From Novymonas esmeraldas (lineage: Eukaryota; Euglenozoa; Kinetoplastea; Trypanosomatida; Trypanosomatidae): a DNA stretch of 64,000 nt. The stretch's first letter is position 1. Every line of letters begins with the position of its first letter. The position numbers and the translations under genes are program-made. Shown in pieces: positions 47,559 to 57,192 of the stretch. The notes under the pieces were generated by a model that was given only the letters and a program-made list of their open reading frames with translations, was not told the origin of the DNA and ran no database searches. The DNA is taken from the NCBI GenBank assembly GCA_019188245.1, contig JAECZO010000093.1, positions 59,241-123,240 on the forward strand. Reading direction: 5' to 3'.

Positions 47559-49013
47559 ATGCTGCGCTTCGGCCTCACGGGCCGTGTAGCGGCGGCGGGG
47601 ATGTTCACAGCGGCGGCTCCAGCAGGTCTCACGGCGCGCTGGTCGGGCACCTCTTCCAGAGCGGCGCCGGCGAACACGTTCGCATCGTCGTCCACCACGC
47701 CTCGAGAAATGATGAAGAAGAAGGGGAGGGCCGTGTCTACTGGGTCGCCAGCCGCGGCGGCAAGCATCCACAAGCTTAGTGAGGACACATCGGAGGCCTC
47801 CGCGTACGTTGGCGGTGGTGCCGACGACGTCCCTGACTACTCCGCCTCCGCGCACATGCGGTACGTGCTCCTGCACAGCCGCCGTCTCTGGCTTCCGGTG
47901 GTGCTCTACGCCGGCTACTGCGCGATGGCTGCCTACCTCACCCCCATCCAGGCTGGGGCGTACGCCACCGCCTGCGTGCTGGCGCAACGGCTCAGCGTGC
48001 ACGGTCGCACCAACGCCCTGCGCAAGGACCTGACAGGCCACACATGCGTACTCACGGGGGGGACGAGCGGCATCGGCCTCTACACGGCGATGCAGCTGCT
48101 GGACATGGGTGCGCGCGTCATCATCGCAGCGCCGCCCGGCAAGGAGGCGGACACGATGGAGTTCTTCGCGCAGAACTGCCGCCGCACCGCCGTGACGACA
48201 CCCACCGCATCGCCAGAGTCCGCCTGCGCGCCGCTGGAGGAGCGCGTCACCTTCGTGGCGATGGACTTCATGGACCAGATGGAGGTGGTGGCGGCGGCGG
48301 CGCGCATCAAGGCCCTCACGCACGACCGCGTCGACCTCCTCGTCAACTGCGCCGGCGTGTGGACGGAGGAGCCGACCGTGACGCGGCAGAAGTTTGAGGA
48401 GCACATCGGTGTCAACTTCCTTGGGCCCTTCCACTTCACGGAGGCGCTGCTGCCGTCGCTTCGACGGTCGGCCCACCGCTGCGGCCGCATCGTCTACGTC
48501 ACGTGCGCCTCGCACAACGGTGTGTCCAAGGCAAATGTGGTGCGGGAGCGGATGCTGCTGCTGCCAGGGCCGAACGTGTCGCAGGTCACAGCACGCTGCT
48601 ACAGCGCGTCGAAGCTGGGCAACATCTACCATGCGCAGTCCATCGCGAGCCGCCGCTACGAGGGCATCCCAGTGAACCGGCAGAGCGAGCTGCACCCGGT
48701 CGACGTCTGCTGCGCCGACCCAGGCTTCTGCTTCACCGCGCTGCAGAAGGAGAACACAAAGCCCTTCCTTGGGAACAGCGCCGTCGCCCGCACGCTGCGG
48801 TCCCTCTGGATCAAGGACGCGTACGAGGGCAGCCAGACCGTCGTGAACTGCTGCGTGCGCGACACGGTGGAGAATGGCGGGTACTACGCCGAGTGTGCGC
48901 TGATGCCGAGCGGGCTGAGCAAGCGTGCCCAGGACCCGCGGAGCCGCGACGAGGTGGTGCACTGGGCGATGGCGAAGACGATCGCCAAGTACTACTCGGT
49001 GCGGCCCGAGTGA
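47559..49013 (+). CDS. Short-chain dehydrogenase/reductase, retinol dehydrogenase-like (tandem copy 1)
   Basis: This 484-residue protein starts at MLRFGLTGRVAAAGMF, a basic, acid-free, possible mitochondrial leader. A hydrophobic segment at about 111-148 suggests membrane attachment. The SDR core follows: the NAD(P)-binding TGGTSGIG motif at about 166, LLVNCAG near 262, and the active-site YSASK with Tyr348 and Lys352. The strand that normally carries the catalytic Ser reads YVTCASH, with Cys316 at the usual Ser position and a Ser two residues later. The spacing to Tyr is long, as in retinol dehydrogenases. The end (EGSQTVVNCCVRD, NGGYY, GLSKRA) is shared with the next gene, indicating tandem duplication. 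The substrate is unknown. Confidence 0.87.
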   Translation: MLRFGLTGRVAAAGMFTAAAPAGLTARWSGTSSRAAPANTFASSSTTPREMMKKKGRAVSTGSPAAAASIHKLSEDTSEASAYVGGGADDVPDYSASAHMRYVLLHSRRLWLPVVLYAGYCAMAAYLTPIQAGAYATACVLAQRLSVHGRTNALRKDLTGHTCVLTGGTSGIGLYTAMQLLDMGARVIIAAPPGKEADTMEFFAQNCRRTAVTTPTASPESACAPLEERVTFVAMDFMDQMEVVAAAARIKALTHDRVDLLVNCAGVWTEEPTVTRQKFEEHIGVNFLGPFHFTEALLPSLRRSAHRCGRIVYVTCASHNGVSKANVVRERMLLLPGPNVSQVTARCYSASKLGNIYHAQSIASRRYEGIPVNRQSELHPVDVCCADPGFCFTALQKENTKPFLGNSAVARTLRSLWIKDAYEGSQTVVNCCVRDTVENGGYYAECALMPSGLSKRAQDPRSRDEVVHWAMAKTIAKYYSVRPE

Positions 49014-49798
49014 AAAAAAAAAAAAAAAAAGAAGCACAACCGGTGCTCAAGGGCGGGGGGTGAGAGTGAGAGTGCGTGGCAGGTCAGCGGTACCACGCTT
49101 CACACACACACACACACACACACACCTACACACAGCAGCACATGCATCCACGTGTCTGTGTGTCTGTGTGTGTGTGTGTGTCTGGCCAGCGGCGCGGCCG
49201 TCGCCACGATACCAACACCATCACACAAACGCACATTCTCTCTGTCTCTCTCTCTCCGCTTGGACAGTCACGTTAACGCATCCGTCATGCGTTCTACCTC
49301 ACACGTCGCTGCCAGCCACGTCTCTCCTCCCTCCTTTCTCCTCCACGTCAACCGGTGCTGTGGACGCCGATGCCTGTCTGCATCCACGAGCGTTGAAGTC
49401 TGTCTGCGTGTGTGGGAGTGCGTGGTAGACGCAGAAGGAGGCGGGAGGAAGAAGAAGGGCGCGTGTGACGTCAACGTGTGCGCCGGTGACGCCCCCCTCC
49501 TCCGCGTCGCACGCGCACGCCGACTGGTGCACCATCACGGACAAGTCATCTATCCTCATATCATTGACTTTCTCTTCCCCTTCTCGTCCCGTCACCTCAC
49601 GTGTGCATCTTTACTCATCACACACACACACACACACACACACGCGTGTGGCCTCTGATGTCTACTGTCCTCGCAGGCCACACAGCATTACTGTCTCTGC
49701 GTGTGTGGGAGTGAGGAGGAACTGCAGCGGTCGAGTCGTGGGACAGGCGCCACACGCGAGGAAGCAGGAAGAGGTGGACAGACAACACCCACGCAGCT
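49014..49798. other. Intergenic region between the tandem dehydrogenases
   Basis: No gene is visible. An A-run at about 49013-49030 directly follows the stop codon. CA tracts lie at about 49101-49126 and 49618-49642, TG at about 49155-49181, and T/C tracts at about 49236-49260, 49320-49345 and 49568-49590. Confidence 0.55.
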
Positions 49799-51430
49799 AT
49801 GTACCGCTGTGGCTCCAGTGCGTCCCCGGTGGCCATGCACGCGGCCACCCACTCCACCTCGCTGACCACTCGTCTACTCCACCGCCGACTCAGCCGTATG
49901 GGCGGCCTCTGCCTCACCCCTCCCGTGCACGCCCCAGCGCTCACCGTGGCGCGCAGGCTCGGGACGCAGCGCACGCGAGACGCCAGCGCCGCCCTCGACG
50001 TGGCGCCGACGCCGTCGACGACCGCGGTGTCCGCGGACGCGGCCACCGGCACCGCCACGCAGCCGCAGCCCAAGCTGCGCGTGGCACGGCCGTCGCCGCG
50101 CTCCATCGCGCAAGTGAAGCAGACGCCGCTCTTCCCCGGGACACTTCGCCATGTCACGCGGTTCGAGGGCGAACACGTGTACCGCTACGGCCTCCACACC
50201 TACACCATCATGCGCGACAGTGCGGCCATGGCGGTGGTGCCGGCGGGCTGCCTTCTCGGCTACATCGTCACACACGTCCCCTCGATACCGCTGGTCCCGT
50301 TCGAGCTCCAGTGCGTTTACATGGTGGGGCTGTTCATCCTGTCGCGCTGCATGGCCGCCGGCAAGCGCAACCGCTGCGTCAAGGACCTCACCGGCCGCCA
50401 CGTGGTGCTGACGGGCGGCACGAGCGGCATCGGCAGAGCCACAGCCGCGCAGCTCGCCGCGATGGGCGCCGACGTCACCCTCGTCGCCAGGGACTCGCCA
50501 CACGCCGCGGCGGCGCTGGAGTTCGTGCGTGCGCACGCCACGGCGAGCGCCACCCAGCACATCGAGTTGCAGCCCCTTCACCTCGAGGACCTGATCGCGG
50601 TGCGCGACTTCTGCAAGCGCGCCCGGCAGAGTCGCCGCCCGATCGACATTCTTGTGAACGTGGCAGGGGTGCTGCAGGAGCACCACGTGACGACCCGCTT
50701 CGGCGACGATGTGCAGCTTGCCGTCAACTACCTCGGCCCCTACCTGCTCACGGAGGGCCTGCTCCCGCTCGTGGAGGCGGTGCAGGGCCGCATCGTGTAC
50801 GTGTCGTGCGCCGCCCATGTCGGGGTGAAGGGGAACGTGGTGTCCACGTACCTCAGCGGCCGCGGGGTGTGGTCACCGCGGGTGGCGGACCGGTTCGACG
50901 GCCTGGAGCAGTACGGCTTCACGAAGCTGGGCAACATCTTTCACGCGCAGCAGCTCGCCGTCCGCTCCTACCCTGCGCCGGAGAAGGGCACCATCACATC
51001 GCGGCTGACGCGGTCGCCGTCGTCGTCGTCGTCGCAGCCCGCCACCGCCGGCCGCCCACAGCCCACGTCACGCAAGTCCACGAGCGTCCCGTCCGACAAG
51101 GACGCCACCGCCGCCGCCGCCGAACCGCGCTTCACCATCTGCGCCTGCTCCCCCGGTGGTGTGGCAACGAACCTCTACCGCAGCGTCCCCCTCGCCGGCA
51201 CGTTTGTCTACCTCTACTACGTCTACATTCTTGTGCTGCGCACCGCGTGGGAGGGGAGTCAGACAGTGGTGAACTGCTGCGTCCGGGACGACTTCAAGAA
51301 CGGCGGGTACTACGTGAACACGCGCTACCGGCCCGCCGGCCTCTCCAAGACCGCGTGCAGCGTGACGGAGCGCGAGCAGGTGATGGCGTGGACGAGCAAC
51401 AAGATGAAGCCGTACATGAAGTGGGAGTAG
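49799..51430 (+). CDS. Short-chain dehydrogenase/reductase, retinol dehydrogenase-like (tandem copy 2)
   Basis: This 543-residue paralogue of the preceding gene starts at MYRCGSSASPVAMHAAT, a possible organellar leader. Hydrophobic stretches at about 140-187 suggest membrane attachment before the core. It has TGGTSGIGRAT at about 205, ILVNVAG near 284, and YGFTKLGNIFHAQ carrying the catalytic Tyr and Lys. The Ser-bearing strand reads VYVSCAAH, with Cys at the canonical Ser position, as in copy 1. It has a Ser/Thr/Pro insertion at about 400-440 absent from copy 1, then CSPGGVATNLYR and the shared EGSQTVVNCCVRD and GGYY blocks. The NCAG residue of copy 1 is NVAG here. Substrate and compartment are unknown. 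Confidence 0.87.
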   Translation: MYRCGSSASPVAMHAATHSTSLTTRLLHRRLSRMGGLCLTPPVHAPALTVARRLGTQRTRDASAALDVAPTPSTTAVSADAATGTATQPQPKLRVARPSPRSIAQVKQTPLFPGTLRHVTRFEGEHVYRYGLHTYTIMRDSAAMAVVPAGCLLGYIVTHVPSIPLVPFELQCVYMVGLFILSRCMAAGKRNRCVKDLTGRHVVLTGGTSGIGRATAAQLAAMGADVTLVARDSPHAAAALEFVRAHATASATQHIELQPLHLEDLIAVRDFCKRARQSRRPIDILVNVAGVLQEHHVTTRFGDDVQLAVNYLGPYLLTEGLLPLVEAVQGRIVYVSCAAHVGVKGNVVSTYLSGRGVWSPRVADRFDGLEQYGFTKLGNIFHAQQLAVRSYPAPEKGTITSRLTRSPSSSSSQPATAGRPQPTSRKSTSVPSDKDATAAAAEPRFTICACSPGGVATNLYRSVPLAGTFVYLYYVYILVLRTAWEGSQTVVNCCVRDDFKNGGYYVNTRYRPAGLSKTACSVTEREQVMAWTSNKMKPYMKWE

Positions 51431-52048
51431 AGGGGCGGCGGTATGGGTCAGGGACAGAGCAGCGGTGTGGCGTTGCTTGTTTATGTGTCTGTCTGTCTGT
51501 CTGTCTGTGTGTTTGTGCCGTCAGCGCAGGCGACGGCGGTGTGATGAGCTCAGGCACAGATCCACACCAAGACACTGAGAGAGAATCACAGATCACGCAC
51601 ACAAAGGAGGTGAGAATTGGTCCGCCAGTGTGATGCAGCGCACCCAACAGATGCGGGGCGGTGTTTTCTTTTTGTTGTTGTTGTTGTTCAACGCCGGGAC
51701 GGAGATGCGGTGGGTCGGCGATGATGTGTGGAGCGTAACGCAGAAAGGAGGACTGGAGAGACGATGCTGGAAAGGGCTACTTCCTCCATCTCTCTGAACA
51801 ACTCCCTCACACACACACACACACATGCACGCACACACACGCACACACACTCTCTCCGAACCTCATCATCTTCTCCGTGTCCCTCTCTGCCCAACAGCAC
51901 ACACAAACACACGTTTACGAGTTCACTTCTTTCGAGCACGCCGTTTTTTTTTTTTTTTCTTTCGTCTGTCTCCTCCCTTCCCCATCATCGTGCTGCCCCG
52001 TCTGCACACGCACACACACACACACACAAGGAGAGAGAGAGCGACGTC
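51431..52048. other. Intergenic region
   Basis: No gene is visible. It has GTCT repeats at about 51488-51507, a TTG repeat at about 51671-51687, CA tracts at about 51809-51850 and 52008-52028, and a T-run at about 51945-51958, probably the splice tract of the next gene. Confidence 0.55.
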
Positions 52049-52369
52049 ATGGGGCTCACTCAGGAGCAGACGCAGCGCGTCAAGACGGCCTTCCTCAGCT
52101 ACGCGCAGGGGCAGCCCAAGGTGGCCGAGGCGATGATGGACCAGCTCATCTGTGGCGCCATTCCAGGGCTTTCGTGGGAGCAGCTGCAGGCGAAGAAAGC
52201 GGTGCGCAAGGTCGGCGCCGACGGCTACGACTTGGGTGCGTTCTTCGCCATCATCAACTCAGATCCGGCGTACGTCGCCTTCATCCAGCAGCACTTCCCG
52301 CCAGCGCCGCCGGAGCAGAAGGAGCCGGAGGTGGATGCGCTGGCGCTGAAGACCGCCAAGGGCTTCTAG
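52049..52369 (+). CDS. Small conserved-looking protein of 106 residues, unknown function
   Basis: The ATG at 52049 gives MGLTQEQTQRVKTAFLSYAQ. Codon use is GC-rich and like that of the larger genes, and the frame differs sharply from its CA-repeat surroundings, so I take it as real. The protein is mostly helical, without a signal peptide or membrane segment. It has a central QAKKAVRKVGADGYDLGAFF and a Pro/Glu tail ending KTAKGF. No family is recognised. A CA array begins right after the stop codon. Confidence 0.72.
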   Translation: MGLTQEQTQRVKTAFLSYAQGQPKVAEAMMDQLICGAIPGLSWEQLQAKKAVRKVGADGYDLGAFFAIINSDPAYVAFIQQHFPPAPPEQKEPEVDALALKTAKGF

Positions 52370-52371
52370 AT

Positions 52372-52402
<31 letters not shown>

Positions 52403-53107
52403 TGCCGGTGTTGTTGCCTCCCTCCTCACTCTTTCACGAACAAAGAGATGAGATCGAGAGAGAGAGAGAGTAGTGTGCAGCGGTACCGAGGGCCGCATGC
52501 GCAGGAGGATGGCTGTAGTGGTCAGGAGGGGGGGGGGCGGAGGAGGAGAGACAGGCGTGGGGCAGCATTGAAGAACGGTCAATGTCTCTCTCTTTCTCTC
52601 GCTGGAGGGTGGCGCACAACAGCGTCGCCAACCCCAAGCCCCCCCTTCTCCCTGTGCCACCGGCACTCGTTCCTGTGTGCAGTGTGCGCAGTCTGATGCA
52701 GGATGAGCAGCGGTATCTGCCACACAGATGCGTCGTTGCTGTGAGGATGGATGGTGAGGATGACGATGTTCTTGTTCTTGTGGTGGTGATGGTCGATGAT
52801 GTTCTTCATGGTGTTGCGCGCCTCGAGCGCCTCCTCTTCTTCCTTTGTCCCCACCCTCCCCTGTGTGTCTCTCCACTCTGTCCGCCGCCATGAACGTGTC
52901 GCGACCACGTCTCTGAGGAACAACGAGACTCTTTCTCTCATGACATGTGATGGACATGTCCGGAGGACCGCCGCCTCCTCCGCTGCGGTCGTGTGGGGAA
53001 CACGCTGTGGTGGAACTGATGTAGCCCTCTGCTGAGCTTCTCCATGCTGTCACACTCCCGTTCTCCCCTCTCCGCCTCCTCCATCACCAACGCTGTCACG
53101 GTGGCCA

Positions 53108-53143
<36 letters not shown>

Positions 53144-53365
53144 TGCTACACGGCTGTTGCAGCACCGCCACCAAGGTCGCTGTCACCACCAAGCACACGC
53201 ACACACGGGTACACAGCTTTAACTTCCTTCTGCCTTCCTCGTCAGTCTTCTCTTTACAAGGAAGAAAGAAAAGAAAACACACACGCACACATATAGAGTG
53301 CCTGTGACGCAGGTGAAAAGATAAACTGTGTGTGTGTGTGTGTGTGTACGCACGCAGCAGCAGCG
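52370..53365. other. Intergenic region
   Basis: No gene is visible. It has CA arrays at about 52376-52402 and 53110-53139, a G-run at about 52528-52538, T/C-rich DNA at about 52584-52602, a short A/G-rich stretch at about 53261-53280, and a TG array at about 53328-53347 just upstream of the RRM gene start. Confidence 0.55.
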
Positions 53366-53998
53366 ATGGACAGCGACTTGTCTGCTGAGATCGCTCGCAT
53401 TGAAGCGGAGCTCGCTCAGGATGCCGCGATGAGGCAGCAAGCACAGCCACAGCAGCAGCAGCAGCAGCACCCTCCGGCATCCATGTTTGGGTTCGGCCAG
53501 ACTGCCCCGGCAGCGCCGCCGCCACAACAGCAGCAGCAGCAGTCGCCCCCGCAGCAGCCGCAGCACACCAACCCCTTCAACGTCAACGCAACACCGTTCA
53601 TGCCGACTCCACAGCAGCAGCCGGACTTCACACAGCAGCAGCAGCAGCAGTTCCACGCGCCGCAACAGCAGCAGCAGCAGCAGCAGCAGTTCATGAGTGG
53701 TGCTGGACAAGCGGCAGCGGCCTCCGCGGGCATGCACAGCTTCTCCAAGGACACAGACAGCCGCTCCATCTTCATCGGCAACCTCCCCCGCGGCACCGAC
53801 GGCGCGGCAACGACAACGCCAGAGGAGCTGGTGCAGTTCTTCGCCGACTGCGGCAGCATCTTAAACTGCACCGTCTTGAAGGACCGCGCGACGGGAGAGC
53901 TCAAGGGCACGGCCTACATCGAGTTCTCCGACTACACCGCCATGGGCAAGGCGATCGACACGAAGAACAACGCCAACTTCAAGGGAAGTCCCTTAATC
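53366..53998 (+). CDS. Nuclear poly(A)-binding protein-like RRM protein, exon 1
   Basis: Exon 1 encodes 211 residues: an acidic N-terminal helix (MDSDLSAEIARIEAELAQD), a Gln-rich region with several Gln runs at about 25-115, and one RRM from about residue 130. RNP2 is SIFIGNLPRG and RNP1 is LKGTAYIEFSD. The helix-then-single-RRM layout matches PABPN1, the nuclear protein that binds new poly(A) tails and controls their length. The frame then loses RRM similarity exactly where GTATGC occurs, after FKGSPLI. Joining to exon 2 restores the final RRM strand as FKGSPLIVTHKRSN, the same length as the human FRGRQIKVIPKRTN. Without splicing, the frame continues about 70 unrelated residues to a stop at 54211. 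Confidence 0.85.
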
Positions 53999-54245
53999 GT
54001 ATGCGTGAGTACTCCATCCCCCCTATCTTTTTACTTCCCACTATCTGTGCTAATGGACTCGGTGTCTGCACCCGACCCACTCACTCCCTCCCCTCTCTCA
54101 CTCACTCACTCACTTCGGCTGGCAGGGCGGGGGCACAGGGCACGGAGCGGTGTAACACAGTGGGTGTGGAGGAGACAGACCAGCGAGGGGAAGGCGCGTC
54201 GATGTGGTTGATGTTCAGGCACGCCGACGACAGCACGCGCCGTAC

Positions 54246-54279
<34 letters not shown>

Positions 54280-54641
54280 GAGTGTGGTGGTCTCTCTCTC
54301 TCTCTCTATTCACGGCTGTGAAATGAAGGGGCAGGAAGGGAAGTGGCCATTGTGCTCTCGAACTGCGTCCCGTGAGAGGAAGAGAGCGTGAGAGAGCCAT
54401 GCACGCGTATCGGCGCACACATGCACACTCGTACACATACACATGCGCCGCTTGCTGTCTCGGATGTCTGACAAACCCCGCGACTGTGTCTTCCCTCATC
54501 CTCTCCCTCCCCCATCTGCACATCCAAATGCGATTCCCTCCCTCCTTCTTGTCTTCGTATTTGTTGCGTATCCTCCATGCTGAACATGCACACATGCCTA
54601 CGCATGTTTGTATTCATCTCGTCCTCCGTGTGTCTCCGTAG

Positions 54642-54642
<1 letters not shown>

Positions 54643-54689
<47 letters not shown>
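54643..54689. repeat. (TG)23 dinucleotide repeat in the predicted intron
   Basis: The longest perfect TG tract I see in the window. It can pair with the CA tract 86 bases downstream, giving a possible hairpin inside the intron RNA. Confidence 0.95.
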
Positions 54690-54690
<1 letters not shown>

Positions 54691-54773
54691 GTGTGTGTTG
54701 ATGTTGATGTTGGTGGAGCGGAGGAACAAGGCGGTGCACGTGGTGACGGTGAGCGCTCTCTTCTCTTCCTCCG

Positions 54774-54774
<1 letters not shown>

Positions 54775-54805
<31 letters not shown>
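54775..54805. repeat. (CA)15 dinucleotide repeat in the predicted intron
   Basis: A perfect CA tract complementary to the upstream TG tract at 54643-54689. Confidence 0.95.
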
Positions 54806-54807
<2 letters not shown>

Positions 54808-55993
54808 GCGCCATTCACGCCACTTTTGTGTGCTTGTACTTTTGATCATCCTCTTTCTTTTTCTTTTGTTGTTGTTCTGCACGTACTTCAGCTCTCACTC
54901 TTTCTTTGCTTTCTTGACGTGGTTCTCATGCTCCCACACACAACGACTCATACACACGCAGAGGCACCCTCCAAACGCGCACACACCCACACACCACACG
55001 CACACACACACACAAACACACACGTAGCGAAGAAAGCTCGTGTACTCCGCCAGCAAACAGAACAACAACAACAACAACAGCAGCGGCAGAGCAAAACGAA
55101 GAAAAAAAAAAAGAAGAAGCATCAAGAGAGAGCCTCGTGTGTAGAGTGGCAGTGATGGTCGCATTGGTGGTGGTGCTGGCGGCCGTGTGGGAACAGTTGA
55201 GTTGTGGCGAGAGAGAGGGAGAGAGGGGGAGCGGTGAGTGTTGGGGAGTGAGACGGCAGATCATCGCCACCTTCTCCCGCCCCCGTCGTCTCCCCCCTCC
55301 CCCCTCCCCTCCCTTCTCCTTCACAGCTCCACTGCGGACACACGGAGCAGCCCACGCATCTCAAGAGACTTCAGTGCACCGCAGCAGTCCCACAACATAA
55401 AAGAAGAAGAAAGAAAAGAAAAGAAAAAAAAACACCAGACGCACACACGTGAACACGCACACGCACCAACACACACACACACACATCGACACACTAAAAA
55501 AAAAAAAAAAAAACGCTGCAAAAAGGCGAATCGTCAGGCACACAAAGAAAAGAAAAAAAAAAGAAATGTAGAAAGAGAACGTCAACAGTTCAATCACGGC
55601 TGCACAAACTCGTCCACGTATGTGTGTGTGTATTTATGTGTTTGTATGTGTGTGTGTGTGTGTGTGTGTGTCTGTGTGCTCGCGCACATCTCTTGCTGTG
55701 TACTCCCGCCCACCCCGAACACACATACGCACACACATCTCCTTTTTTTGGCTTCCTGTTCACATCTCATGTGGTCGTGTTTTTTGATTTGTTTTGTTTT
55801 GTTTTTCTCTTCTCTCTCTCTCCCTCTCTCTCTCTTTCATTCCCCTCCGCCCCCGCCCCCCGCCAGCCCGTAACATCCCCCTCCCCCCCTCCCCCCTCGT
55901 CCCTCCCTCTCTCTCTGCTCCACCTCCACTCTCTCCTCTCCGCCAACCTCCTCCCTCTCTCTCTCTATCGCCACCTCTCACGCCTCGCTGCAG

Positions 55994-56278
55994 GTGACAC
56001 ACAAGCGGTCTAACTTCAAGCCCGCCCGCGGTGGCCGCGGTGCCGCTCGCGGTCGCGGCCGTGGCGGCGCCGAGCCGCTGCAGGCCCTCGCTGCCTTCAT
56101 GACGATGATCGGCGCCGCCAGCGGCTTCCGCGCACGCGGTGGACGCGGCAGTGGAAGTCGCGGCGGCGGCGGCGGTGGTGGTGTGCGTGGCGGCGGCAAC
56201 GTGGGTGGTGGTGGCCGCGGTGGTGCTCCGAAGCCTCAGGGCGGTGGCGCACCCGGTGGCTTCCAACCCTACCAGTAA
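55994..56278 (+). CDS. Nuclear poly(A)-binding protein-like RRM protein, exon 2 (RGG tail)
   Basis: Exon 2 encodes 94 residues. It begins VTHKRSNFKPARGGRGAARG, which completes the RRM's last strand and the basic KR-S/T-N motif of PABPN1, and continues into a Gly/Arg-rich tail (RGG, GGRG, GGGG repeats) ending GGFQPYQ. It has no ATG at its start, and no plausible N terminus of its own, yet carries strong coding composition after 2 kb of non-coding DNA. This is the main argument that it is the second exon of the RRM gene. Arg/Gly tails in RNA-binding proteins are typical arginine methylation sites. The total spliced protein is 305 residues. Confidence 0.83.
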   Translation: MTHKRSNFKPARGGRGAARGRGRGGAEPLQALAAFMTMIGAASGFRARGGRGSGSRGGGGGGGVRGGGNVGGGGRGGAPKPQGGGAPGGFQPYQ

Positions 56279-57192
56279 CGGGTGGGGGGGAAGCACTCCC
56301 CGGCCATGCCACGCGGATCGCCGCCGTCAGTGCTCTTGTGTCAGCGCACCGCACAACACCACCCACATCGTCGCTCTCCATCTCTACTATGTGTCCCTCC
56401 TCCTCTCCTCCTCCACTTGCTGTAGTGTGTGAGTGCATGTCTGGGCGTGTGTGTCTGTGCATCTGTGTGTGAATTCTACTTTTGACTTTAAAAAGAGAGA
56501 GCCCTCCCCTCCCCTCTCCTCAACGGACTGTACCACCACCACGCCTTCCCCTCGCCTACTCCACGGATAGAGAAGGGAGTGTGCGAGTGAGGTGGTGAGT
56601 GAAGGTGCAGCTTGTGGCCCACGTTGTTGTAGCGCGTGTGGCCACCACCACCGCCCTTGCGGAGGCGATGCGCACCCGGTGCCGTAGGTCTGCACGAGAT
56701 GCCCCAGCCCACGAGATGCACGGGAAGATGACCCTACCCCCCACATCCTCTCCATCCACCCATCCCTTCTCCTGTCTCGTCAGCTGCACAACATTCACGA
56801 CTCGGCTTCGTCGTACTCCTCCACATCCCCCCCCCCTCCCACGCACACACACACATATACACAGACACACACGAGTTCACTGCTGCCGCAGGTGTGGGAC
56901 CCGCGGTGCCCATCAGTGCACAGCCTTTCTCGTGTGACACGTGTCAGTGTTCATCTGCGGTGTCGGGCTGTCGCGTCTCTCTCTCTCGCTTTCTCTCTTG
57001 AGAGCATCTTGCTCCCTTCCTTTGTTTTTTGTTTGTTTGTTTGTTGCTCTGTTCTCTCTGCTCTCTTCCTCCGCACTGTCGCCTCACCACGGCGATACTC
57101 CACTTCAGCCACACGACGCCGACCTCGAGCACGCACTCTCTCTCTCCCACACACACACACACACAACTACCCATCAACTGCACCCACGACTC
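56279..57192. other. Intergenic region
   Basis: No gene is visible. It has T/C tracts at about 56385-56420 and 56970-57000, CA at about 56844-56872, a TTTG repeat at about 57021-57045, T/C at about 57048-57072 and a CA tract at about 57150-57164 close to the next start. Confidence 0.55.

Larger units (their letters stand above)
53999..55993 (+). other. Predicted cis-spliced intron (1,995 bases, GT-AG, phase 0)
   Basis: The 5' site is ATC|GTATGC; GTATG is also the 5' splice-site core of trypanosomatid spliced-leader RNA. The 3' site is CTCGCTGCAG|GTGACACAC, preceded by about 190 bases of nearly pure pyrimidine (about 55795-55985). Both exons are in phase 0 and together complete the RRM. The interior holds no credible gene. 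It contains (TG)n at 54643-54689, (CA)n at 54775-54805, TG at 55647-55671 and A-runs at about 55494-55512. A second candidate 5' site, GTGAGT, lies 6 bases downstream in the same frame. Confidence 0.8.

Noticed and set aside
47550-49037. 495-codon open frame on - strand opposite the first dehydrogenase
   Set aside because: Antisense shadow produced by GC-rich third positions; Arg/His/Val-rich with no domain.
49465-51633. 722-codon open frame overlapping the second dehydrogenase
   Set aside because: It is an alternative-frame shadow of a GC-rich gene (Arg/Pro/His/Gly-rich product). The dehydrogenase frame has all the SDR motifs.
54577-55155. Open frame inside the predicted intron as a nested gene
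   Set aside because: It is almost entirely translation of TG and CA arrays and poly-A, so I treat it as intron sequence.
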